Source of the DNA: Desulfomicrobium macestii
GTDB lineage: Bacteria > Desulfobacterota > Desulfovibrionia > Desulfovibrionales > Desulfomicrobiaceae
Length of the DNA stretch: 64,000 nucleotides
Reading direction: 5' to 3'
Assembly: GCF_014873765.1 (NCBI RefSeq)
Contig: NZ_JADBGG010000014.1
Coordinates: 40,724-104,723 of the forward strand
The position numbers and the translations under genes were made by a program. The notes under the pieces were generated by a model. The model saw only the letters and a program-made list of their open reading frames with translations. It did not search any database and was not told the DNA's origin. Of this stretch, positions 35,267 through 42,866 are shown in pieces (the stretch's first letter is position 1; every line of letters begins with the position of its first letter).

Positions 35267-36273
35267 CGGATACCGCGCCAGACTATAGCCACTGGGAGGT
35301 TCAGCCTCGCTCCATCCGCCTCTCCGCTGGCGAGTTCGAGCAACGGGTTCCGCTCTCCCTGCGCGGCGACGTGGACGCCCCGGTCTTTGCCTCCAGCAAT
35401 CCGGAGGTCGCGGAGATCGGGCCGGACGGTGTCATTCGCTGCGGCTGGACCATCGGCAACGCCGTGCTCATGGTCTGGCGATCCTCGTTCCGGGACAGCC
35501 TCCGCCATGTTCTGGTGGAGGTCCGCGATCCGTCCTGGTTCGCCGACCACCCGGACTTTGCCAGCGGAGCATCGGTCTTCCTCAGCGGCATGGTGGTCAA
35601 CGCCCTCAACACCAGCGGCGTCGGCAACGCGCTGATCGAATTCCGCCGCTCGGAAACCGGCCCGGCGGCGTTCCAGACCTTCGCCAACGCCTATGGCGGG
35701 TTCGAGCTGACCGTGCCCGAGGGGTTCTATTACGTGGAGGTCACCGCGCCGGGATACATCGCCTGGCATGGCTGGGTGAACGCCGACACCAACACCTCCG
35801 GCGACATCCAGATCGTTCTCTCGCCCGAACTCGACGGCCAGGTCGCCCGCATCGTGTTGCAGTGGGGGCTCAACCCCCGGGATCTCGATTCCCATCTCAC
35901 CGGACCGACGCCATCGGGCGGTCGCTTCCATGTGTTCTATTCCCACACCATCGAAAACGAGGCGGCGGAATTGGACGTGGACGACACCAGCTCCTACGGG
36001 CCGGAGACCATCACCATCCATCGGCTCATCCCCGGCGTCTACCGCTACGCGGTCCACGACTACACCAACCGCAACACCAATCCGAGCACCGGCCTGGCGC
36101 AGTCCGGAGCCACGGTGAAAGTGTTCCTGAGCGATGGCCGTGAGCAGACCTTCACCGTTCCCAACGCCCCGGGTACGGTCTGGACCGTGTTCGAAATCGA
36201 CGGCGCGACTGGAACAGTGACGCCGGTCAACGCCATGAGCTATCAATCCCAACCCGCCAACGTCGGCATGTAA
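35263..36273 (+). CDS. Tail protein with Ig-like, carboxypeptidase-regulatory and YfaP-like domains, 336 aa
   Basis: ATG 35263 overlaps the previous stop. Residues 1-100 repeat the Ig-like domain of the preceding gene. Residues ~105-190 are a carboxypeptidase-regulatory-like beta sandwich (NALIEFRRSETG, then FYYVEVTAPGYIAW). Residues ~200-320 resemble the DUF2135/YfaP domain (LQWGLNPRDLDSHLTGP and DDTSSYGPETITI). All are cell-surface binding folds, so a host-recognition role is plausible. Confidence 0.75.
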   Translation: MTDTAPDYSHWEVQPRSIRLSAGEFEQRVPLSLRGDVDAPVFASSNPEVAEIGPDGVIRCGWTIGNAVLMVWRSSFRDSLRHVLVEVRDPSWFADHPDFASGASVFLSGMVVNALNTSGVGNALIEFRRSETGPAAFQTFANAYGGFELTVPEGFYYVEVTAPGYIAWHGWVNADTNTSGDIQIVLSPELDGQVARIVLQWGLNPRDLDSHLTGPTPSGGRFHVFYSHTIENEAAELDVDDTSSYGPETITIHRLIPGVYRYAVHDYTNRNTNPSTGLAQSGATVKVFLSDGREQTFTVPNAPGTVWTVFEIDGATGTVTPVNAMSYQSQPANVGM

Positions 36274-36285
36274 TGGAGGTTGTCC

Positions 36286-37176
36286 ATGATTTCCGAAGAA
36301 CCCGCCGACTTGCAGGCCACCATCGAACAAACCGATTCCGGCCAACAACAGTATGTGCTGCGGGCGCTCTGCGATCACCTGTCCGGCATCCGTGAAGAAC
36401 TTTCCGGCATCCGCACGCTGCTGGAGGCCAGTCACGCCGCCTCGGAGGCGATGCGTGGCCAGGCCCAGGCCTATCTTGAGGCCCAGCAGGCCAGGACCCA
36501 GGAGTACCTGGAGCAGGTACAGATCGAGCCGGAGCCCGATTTTTATCCCTTTGTCGAACTGCCAGCGGGCACCGAACCCCGGGATCTGCCGGATGGCAAC
36601 CGGCTCTTCACCTTGCCCGACGGCATGATCCTGCGGACCACGGACGACCAGCGAATTTGCGTTATCGACGGCGGGGAACAGCAGGTCATCACCCCCGGAC
36701 CCGGCACGGCCATAGAGGTCGCCCCGGGACGCCTTTACACCCTGGTCGAGTCCTATCTGAGCGCGACCCAGGAGGCAGCCGGTATCAGCGGACTGCCCGC
36801 CGGGATCGAGCCGACCGCCATGGGCGCGGAACGCTTCGCGGTGGATCTACCCGAGGGCATCCGTCTCGACGTCAATCACCGGGAGCGGTTCATCACCCTC
36901 ATCAATCCGGCCGGACCTATCGACATCATCGGCATCGGCCGCATCGAGGGCATCGGCGAAACCATCGCTGTCCGTCTGCTCTCCGGCGGAGCCAAAGGAT
37001 TCCAGTGCGGCCAGTCCGACCACGGCGGGCTGATCGAGGCGGACGGAACCATCCATCTGGGACTCAAGAGCGGTCTAGATCTGGTGGTCCGGTTCCAGGG
37101 AGAAGCCATCGACGACGGCGCACCGGAAAATGGCTGCTCGGGACAGTGCGGCCTCGACTGCGAGGAGCGTACCTGA
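36286..37176 (+). CDS. Tail/baseplate hypothetical protein, 296 aa
   Basis: ATG 36286 follows AATGGAGGTTGTCC. An N-terminal helical, Gln/Glu-rich segment (QAYLEAQQARTQEYLEQV) leads to several related beta-rich blocks (LPDGNRLFTLPDGMILRTTDDQR; LPEGIRLDVNHRERFITL). The end is cysteine-rich (CSGQCGLDC) and could bind metal. No known family is seen. It overlaps the gp25 gene by one base. Confidence 0.65.
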   Translation: MISEEPADLQATIEQTDSGQQQYVLRALCDHLSGIREELSGIRTLLEASHAASEAMRGQAQAYLEAQQARTQEYLEQVQIEPEPDFYPFVELPAGTEPRDLPDGNRLFTLPDGMILRTTDDQRICVIDGGEQQVITPGPGTAIEVAPGRLYTLVESYLSATQEAAGISGLPAGIEPTAMGAERFAVDLPEGIRLDVNHRERFITLINPAGPIDIIGIGRIEGIGETIAVRLLSGGAKGFQCGQSDHGGLIEADGTIHLGLKSGLDLVVRFQGEAIDDGAPENGCSGQCGLDCEERT

Positions 37177-38105
37177 TGAGCTACGACTTTCTCGGCAAGG
37201 GGCTGCGTTACCCGTTCCGGTTTCAGTCGGTATCCGGCGGCACCCAGGTCTCGACCGCCACCTCGCGGGAGCACGAGCATATCCGCGAAAGCATCCTGCA
37301 GATCCTCGGCACCCGGATCGGCGAACGGTTCATGAATCCGGAGTTCGGCTCCCGGCTGAAGGATCTGGTGTTCGAACAGAACGACGAGGTGCTCAAGGGC
37401 CTGCTGCGCCATTACGTGATCGACGCCATCAAGCGCTGGGAAAAGCGGGTGATCATCACGGAGGTGCGCTTCGACGACCGGCCGCTGAACATCGACGGCA
37501 ACCTGCTGCTGGTACATATCGCCTACCGGGTGATCCAGAGCCAGGTGGACGGCAACCTGGTCTATCCCTTCTACAGAGAAGACCCGAACAATCCCGCGCC
37601 CAGCTATCCCCAGCCGGAACCACCGCCGGAACCCGAGCCGGAACCACCGCCGGTGCGCAGCGTGCACCTGTCGCCGGACGTGCGCTCACTGTTCAATCTG
37701 CTCTGGTTCGACGCGGCCGAAATGAGTCCAGATCCGGACGATTCCTTCATCTGGCCAGCCGGAGAATACGAGATCGCCTACATCGAGGGAGCCTTTCAGG
37801 ACCGCAACGGCAAATGGATCGTCAGCGATCCGGGTGACAATCACGGCCATTACCTGGTCTTCGAGGGAGCGCCTGAAACGGAAGCGCCCCAGGCCGAGCA
37901 TGCCCTCTATCTGGCTGCGAGCGGTCTGGGCTTCAACACCCAGAGCCAGGCGGAAGACAACGCCGCTGGCACCGTTCACCGGATCACCACGTCGGAGTCT
38001 GGTCGCATCGGCCTGTTCTATTTCGAGGGCAAGAAGGAATCCCACTACCTCAACAACACCTCCGGACAGCCCAATCCCGTCTGGCAACTGCGCGGCCCGC
38101 TCTGA
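37176..38105 (+). CDS. Baseplate wedge gp25-like protein with C-terminal extension, 309 aa
   Basis: ATG 37176 overlaps the previous TGA. Residues ~1-130 are a gp25/gpW-like wedge lysozyme-fold domain (HIRESILQILGTRIGERFMNPEFGSRL is a family hallmark). A Pro/Glu linker (~150-165) leads to a separate ~140-residue beta domain. The usual gp25 is only ~130 residues, so the extension is an addition. Promoter-like copy 7 follows 12 bases after the stop. Confidence 0.8.
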   Translation: MSYDFLGKGLRYPFRFQSVSGGTQVSTATSREHEHIRESILQILGTRIGERFMNPEFGSRLKDLVFEQNDEVLKGLLRHYVIDAIKRWEKRVIITEVRFDDRPLNIDGNLLLVHIAYRVIQSQVDGNLVYPFYREDPNNPAPSYPQPEPPPEPEPEPPPVRSVHLSPDVRSLFNLLWFDAAEMSPDPDDSFIWPAGEYEIAYIEGAFQDRNGKWIVSDPGDNHGHYLVFEGAPETEAPQAEHALYLAASGLGFNTQSQAEDNAAGTVHRITTSESGRIGLFYFEGKKESHYLNNTSGQPNPVWQLRGPL

Positions 38106-38117
38106 GGCATCCCGCCT

Positions 38118-38149
38118 CCGACACATCCAGGCCCCTTCCGGTAAGTAAC
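38118..38149 (+). promoter_or_regulatory. Phage repeated promoter-like element, copy 7
   Basis: CCGACA, 18 bases, TAAGTAAC. A perfect hairpin follows in the leader (GCGAGAGC 38157-38164 with GCTCTCGC 38172-38179) before the ATG at 38205. Confidence 0.7.
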
Positions 38150-38204
38150 CGGCGTGGCGAGAGCATCAGGCGCTCTCGCATAACCGCCGAAAACCGGAGA
38201 GACC

Positions 38205-39614
38205 ATGGGCCGCGCAAGCATCGGATACATCAACAAGGATTACGAATCGATCCGCCAGGAGCTGTTGGCGAAGATCCCGCAACTCACCGACCGCTGGACC
38301 GATTTCAACCACTCCGATCTCGGCGTCGTCCTGCTCGATCTGTTCTGCGGCGTGGGCGACATGCTGGCCTACTACCTGGACGCCCAGGCGGCGGAGGCCT
38401 TTCTGCCCACGGCCCGCCAGCGCCAGAACGTCATCAACCTCTGCAAACTCATCGGCTACCGGCTGGATTCGCCGGTGGCCTCCACCACCACGCTGCGTTT
38501 CCGGCTCTCCGCCCCGCTCGGCAAGGATCTGACCATTCCGGCGGGGACGGCCTGCCGCGCCTTGCTGAGTGACGGCGAGGCGGATTTCGAGACGGTCGAG
38601 GACGGCTTGATCCCGCGAGGCGTACTCTCGGTAGACATCCCGGGTCGGCAAGGCGTGCGCCGCACCGAGACCTTCACTTCGACGGGGCTGCCATTCCAGC
38701 GCATCCGCCTGACCGGCGACGTCATCGCCCAGGGCACCATCACCGTTACGGTGGGGGACGACGCCTGGAGCGAGGTCGATCACTTCCAGGACAGCCTGGC
38801 CGACAGCCGCCATTTAATGGCCGACCTGGACGCCCTCGACATCTCCACCCTGATTTTCGGCGACGGGCAAAGCGGCGCTGTACCCGCTCAGGGAAGCGCC
38901 ATCGCCGTCAGCTATCTGCAGACCATCGGGGACCAGGGCAATCTCGGTCCGAACCGGATCACTCAACTGCTGAGCCCGATCTACCTTGACGGAGGCCAGG
39001 TCTCTCTGACCGTCACCAACCCGGTGCCCGCCACCGGTGGCGCTTCGCGGGAAGCACTCGAACACGCCCGCCGACAGGCACCGGCGGAGCTGCGCAGTCT
39101 CTGGAAGGCCGTCACCCTGGAGGATTACCAGGCCCTCGCCGAGGGCTACCCCGGCGTCGCCAAGGCCAAGGTGCTCGACACCAATGCCTGCCAGAACATC
39201 CGCTATTACAACGTTCAACTGGCCATCGCCCCCAACGGCGGCGGAATGCCCTCGGCGCTGCTCAAACGGGACCTCGCCGAGTTTCTCGAACGCCGCAAGG
39301 TCATCACGGTCGAGATCAACCTGTTCGACCCGATCTACCGGCCCGTTTCCATCGACGCTGAGGTCTACATCTGGCCCGGTGAACCGCTGGAAAACGTACG
39401 CAGCCGCATCGAAGCCGCGCTCACCGATTTCTTTTCTTTCGACCGGGTCTCCTTCGGGCAGACCATTCACTTCTCCGACCTGGTGGCCCTGATCGACGGC
39501 GTGCGCGGCGTCAGCCACATGCATCTCTACGCGCCCCAGCAGGACATCGAGCTGCGCCACGGCGAAATTCCGGTTCTCGGCAGAGTCAACCTCGATCTGC
39601 GGAGGGCCGGTTGA
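38205..39614 (+). CDS. Baseplate protein J (gpJ-like), 469 aa
   Basis: ATG 38205 after CCGGAGAGACC. The length and blocks (HSDLGVVLLDLFCGVGDMLAYYLD; TLPAGTA-type strand; DFFSFDRVSFGQTIHFSDLV near the end) match baseplate J/gp6-like wedge proteins of contractile tails. It forms the baseplate ring around the hub. Its stop overlaps the gpI ATG. Confidence 0.88.
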   Translation: MGRASIGYINKDYESIRQELLAKIPQLTDRWTDFNHSDLGVVLLDLFCGVGDMLAYYLDAQAAEAFLPTARQRQNVINLCKLIGYRLDSPVASTTTLRFRLSAPLGKDLTIPAGTACRALLSDGEADFETVEDGLIPRGVLSVDIPGRQGVRRTETFTSTGLPFQRIRLTGDVIAQGTITVTVGDDAWSEVDHFQDSLADSRHLMADLDALDISTLIFGDGQSGAVPAQGSAIAVSYLQTIGDQGNLGPNRITQLLSPIYLDGGQVSLTVTNPVPATGGASREALEHARRQAPAELRSLWKAVTLEDYQALAEGYPGVAKAKVLDTNACQNIRYYNVQLAIAPNGGGMPSALLKRDLAEFLERRKVITVEINLFDPIYRPVSIDAEVYIWPGEPLENVRSRIEAALTDFFSFDRVSFGQTIHFSDLVALIDGVRGVSHMHLYAPQQDIELRHGEIPVLGRVNLDLRRAG

Positions 39615-41188
39615 TGTCGGATTGGTTCAAGGACAATCTGCTCGGCCTGCTGCCGCCGCTTTACGAGCACAACGACGGGGCCGTTGACCTGCGCACATTT
39701 CTGAGCCTTCCAGCCGGAACGCTGGACGAACTCAAGCAGGCCATCGACGACTTCCCGACCATCTTCGATGTGGATCATTGCGACGAGCGCTTTCTGCCGC
39801 TGCTGGCAAGGCTCGTCGGCCTCGAAGTGGACGGCACCTGTTCGCCAGACTGCCAGCGCCGCCGCGTGCGGGAGGCGGTCGAAATCTATCGCCGCAAGGG
39901 CACCATTCCTGCCATCGAACGCGACTTCGACGCGCTCGGTTGGCAGGGGGAACTCCAGGAAACCTTCCGCTCGGCGCTGCGTCTCAATGCCCGCTCCCGA
40001 CTTAGCAGCGCCAAACTACCCGGGCTGGTGTTCAGCCTCGGCGTGTTTCGCGTGCTGTGTCTCAACCAGACGGAGGGGCTGCGCGACGCTCTGGTATTTC
40101 ACCACCCGGCGGGCACGCGCTGTTTCTGGTTCCAGTTCCTCCTGGAATGGATCGAAGGCGGCGCAATGCTCGACTTCGGGCACGCCAACGCCGTGCGCCG
40201 GATCGTGCTGGCGTTTCTCGACGAGACCTTCGTCCTTGGCCGCTCCTCGCTCGGTTCCTGCCGTCACCTGACCAACAAGCAGAGGGCCTGGGAGCTGCTG
40301 CAGCTCACCAGTACCACGGAAATGGTCCCGGAAATCGACCGGGCCACCGTAAAAGTCTCCCGTTTTCACGGCCGCCAGAACCGGATGCGCCTGAACCACA
40401 AGGCCCTCAACGACTGGCGGCTTCCGTACACCCGCGTCGGCGAGGACCGGGTTTCCTTCTGCACGCCCATCTACACCGGCCGCGACTTCGAAGGGGATGT
40501 ACTGGAAAGCGGCTTCGGGCTGGGCGAGAACCATCTCAACCGCAAGCCGCTGACCCATGGCGAGACCGCGCTGCGCTACTGCTTTCGGCAGAAGGACTTC
40601 TTTTTCGACACGCAGGCGGAACCGGTTGAACGAGCGGAAGCCAAGTACGACCTGCGCCTGCCGCTGGAATCCCGGCACCGCCTCTGCTTCCAGCTTGGCC
40701 GCTCCAGGCTCAACGCCGGTCTCGACCTCACCGCCAACCAGGGCGGCATCAGCAACCTGCTGCTCGCCTCCACCGCTGGCTGCGACGCGGACGTCACCCT
40801 GGCCGTCGACCGGATCGACCGATGGCGGCGGAGAGGGCCTATGTTCCGGCTCAACGCGAACACCCTGAACACCCGGTATCTGAGCAATGCGAATCTGACC
40901 GGCGAACGGGCCTCGCTTGAAGTCTACGTGGACACAGGTTCTCTCCAGCGCCATCGGGTCGAGACCATGAAGCTGGGCGCGAGCCCGCTCAACACCACCG
41001 GCCTGCGCCTCTCCGTGGATCGGACCCGCCCCATGCGCGTCAGCCGCATGCGCCTCAACCAGGCCGGATTCCGCTGGTCGCGGCCGTCTTACCGTTGGCT
41101 GTTCCGTCAGCAGGACCTGCACGCGCCGACGCAGGCCGGGTTCGAGGCCGCCACCAATAATTATCGCGCCACCCAGTGGCCCACCTGA
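39614..41188 (+). CDS. Tail protein I (gpI-like) with long repeat-bearing extension, 524 aa
   Basis: ATG 39614 overlaps the preceding TGA. Residues ~1-130 are the P2 gpI-type domain (LLPPLYEHNDG, CDERFLPLLARLVGLEVD, RRRVREAVEIYRRKGTIPAIE). The remaining ~390 residues carry recurring RLN/LN units (MRLNHKALND, FRLNANTLNTR, MKLGASPLNTT, MRLNQAGF). Such regularly spaced Leu-Asn elements suggest a beta-stacked rod. The extension roughly triples the usual length and may help fibre attachment. Confidence 0.8.
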   Translation: MSDWFKDNLLGLLPPLYEHNDGAVDLRTFLSLPAGTLDELKQAIDDFPTIFDVDHCDERFLPLLARLVGLEVDGTCSPDCQRRRVREAVEIYRRKGTIPAIERDFDALGWQGELQETFRSALRLNARSRLSSAKLPGLVFSLGVFRVLCLNQTEGLRDALVFHHPAGTRCFWFQFLLEWIEGGAMLDFGHANAVRRIVLAFLDETFVLGRSSLGSCRHLTNKQRAWELLQLTSTTEMVPEIDRATVKVSRFHGRQNRMRLNHKALNDWRLPYTRVGEDRVSFCTPIYTGRDFEGDVLESGFGLGENHLNRKPLTHGETALRYCFRQKDFFFDTQAEPVERAEAKYDLRLPLESRHRLCFQLGRSRLNAGLDLTANQGGISNLLLASTAGCDADVTLAVDRIDRWRRRGPMFRLNANTLNTRYLSNANLTGERASLEVYVDTGSLQRHRVETMKLGASPLNTTGLRLSVDRTRPMRVSRMRLNQAGFRWSRPSYRWLFRQQDLHAPTQAGFEAATNNYRATQWPT

Positions 41189-41198
41189 AGGAGAACCC

Positions 41199-41792
41199 AT
41201 GGCGATACATCTCTATCTTGACGAAGCGCTGACTCAGCAGATTTCCGAGGGGGATTTCAGCCGCCCCGAGGCCGAGAGCTACAACGGCACCGACGGCGAC
41301 ATCAAGGATCGGCAGCTCTACGTCGCCAACGAGCAGACGAGCCTCGCCTCGGCCATAGACGCGTCGCAGACCTCCATCGCCCTGGCCGAACCGCGCTTTG
41401 CCGACGGCGAACTCATCATCATCGACGGCGAGCAGATGCTCATCGAAAGCGGCGGCGGCACCGCCAATCTCACCGTGCAGCGGGGCGTGGCCAACACCGC
41501 TCCGGCCGCGCACGACGCCGGAACGACCGTCTATTCCGGCTACGACTACACCGGGCTGGTGCTCGATCCCATTGATGAGACCAGCACCGACGAATCGGTC
41601 TGGTACCGCCTGGCCCTGACCCAGGCCGGACTCGACACCGCCACCCAGGGCGCACCGCTCAATCTCGGAGACAAGGCCTTCCAGCAGACGCTGTCTTTCT
41701 GGCGGCGTTGCACCGTGCTCCCGGGCACTCCAGTGCAAAACAAACTCGACATCAAGCTGCGCCTGACCGGCACGGAAAACCCGATTCTCTGA
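41199..41792 (+). CDS. Tail hypothetical protein, 197 aa
   Basis: ATG 41199 follows GAAGGAGAACCC. It is a beta-rich acidic protein with a DGEQMLIESGGGTANLTVQRG stretch (a surface/baseplate-like fold) and no membrane segment. No family is recognised with certainty. It lies between gpI and the fibre-type genes. Confidence 0.65.
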   Translation: MAIHLYLDEALTQQISEGDFSRPEAESYNGTDGDIKDRQLYVANEQTSLASAIDASQTSIALAEPRFADGELIIIDGEQMLIESGGGTANLTVQRGVANTAPAAHDAGTTVYSGYDYTGLVLDPIDETSTDESVWYRLALTQAGLDTATQGAPLNLGDKAFQQTLSFWRRCTVLPGTPVQNKLDIKLRLTGTENPIL

Positions 41793-41801
41793 GGCGCATA
41801 G

Positions 41802-42305
41802 ATGGCTGGCATCACGATTGATATCGATATTTCCGCGAGGGTGACCCGGCCTTGGGCAAGTGACCTGGACACACGTCCGGTGCTCCTGGGCTCACTTCTT
41901 GTGGATACAGATACCGCCAACCGGGTTGTTCGCGCTTTTGAAGCTGACATGGATGCGGCGTGTCGTATCCACCAGTCCTTCGAAGTGCTGGCGCAGACTC
42001 AGGCTGTCGTCCTCGCCAAAGTCGCCAGGCTGCTCGCGACCGGCCAAGTCATCCACAACCGCCTGAACCGGAGCGCCGACCGGTGGCTCGTCATCCATGG
42101 CCGTCTGGGCGTCGATGCCGACGCGGCGGTGCGGGTGACGCGCCCCTGGCTGCGGAGTATCGACACCAGCGTTCGAACATCCGGCGCACACATCAGCCGA
42201 TCCGACACCGTCCAGCGCATCGCGATCCCGGCCGGGCTGCTTGCCGACACGCGCCAGATCCTGTTCGCGGTGCTCATCGATCAAGACCACGAAATTCAGA
42301 CCTAA
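41802..42305 (+). CDS. Tail hypothetical protein with internal repeats, 167 aa
   Basis: ATG 41802, ten bases after the previous stop. The product shows repeated units of the form (V)TRPW.....D.DT / RVVRAFEADMDAACRIHQSF / RVTRPWLRSIDT, implying an internally duplicated beta/alpha fold. No known family. It sits in the fibre-associated block. Confidence 0.65.
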   Translation: MAGITIDIDISARVTRPWASDLDTRPVLLGSLLVDTDTANRVVRAFEADMDAACRIHQSFEVLAQTQAVVLAKVARLLATGQVIHNRLNRSADRWLVIHGRLGVDADAAVRVTRPWLRSIDTSVRTSGAHISRSDTVQRIAIPAGLLADTRQILFAVLIDQDHEIQT

Positions 42306-42317
42306 AGGAGAACAGCA

Positions 42318-42851
42318 ATGGCACTGGGACTCATCGTCAAAACCGGCCGGATACTGACGGCCAAACTCCTCCTCGGCCAGGCCGTGGACGGCATCACCCA
42401 CTGCGCCATCGGCGACGGGGATGCCAGCTTCACCGACCCGCAGAATCCGCCCGCGCCGGACATCGGCCAGACCGGGCTCAGAAACGAACGCGCCCGCAAG
42501 CGCAACTACAAGCGGACCTTCCTCAAGGAGGACGCCGAAGGGGCGCTGCTAGTCAACGGCGTGCGCTATCTCGAAACCGGCGAGGAGACCAACACCATCG
42601 GCGTCTTCTTTCGCTTCGACGAGGCCGAGGCCAACGGCATCACCATCCGCGAATACGGCGTCTTCGGCGGCGACGTGCAGTACACGGCCAGCGTCACCGG
42701 GGATCTCGCCATGAGCGGCGTGTTCCATCAGGACACCAACCCGACCGGCGAGGTGCTGCACCCGGGCTACCTGTACGAGGTGAAGAACATTCCCGACTTC
42801 AACAAGATTTCCGACACCCGCGTGGAGCTGGTCGGGATCATCAAGATCTAA
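42318..42851 (+). CDS. Tail fibre-associated protein, 177 aa
   Basis: ATG 42318 after TAAAGGAGAACAGC. Glycine- and aspartate-rich: HCAIGDGDASFTDPQNPPA resembles the start of phage tail fibre/collar proteins, and ITIREYGVFGGDVQYTA is a common motif in short fibres. It would attach or form part of the tail-tip fibre. Position before the DUF4815-type gene supports this. Confidence 0.7.
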   Translation: MALGLIVKTGRILTAKLLLGQAVDGITHCAIGDGDASFTDPQNPPAPDIGQTGLRNERARKRNYKRTFLKEDAEGALLVNGVRYLETGEETNTIGVFFRFDEAEANGITIREYGVFGGDVQYTASVTGDLAMSGVFHQDTNPTGEVLHPGYLYEVKNIPDFNKISDTRVELVGIIKI

Positions 42852-42866
42852 CTGGAGGATTCAAAC

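Noticed and set aside
4182..38149. GGTAAGT motif read as intron 5' splice sites or group II intron starts
   Set aside because: All flanking genes are intact without splicing and no intron domains or reverse transcriptase are present; spacing with the CCGACA block fits a promoter better.
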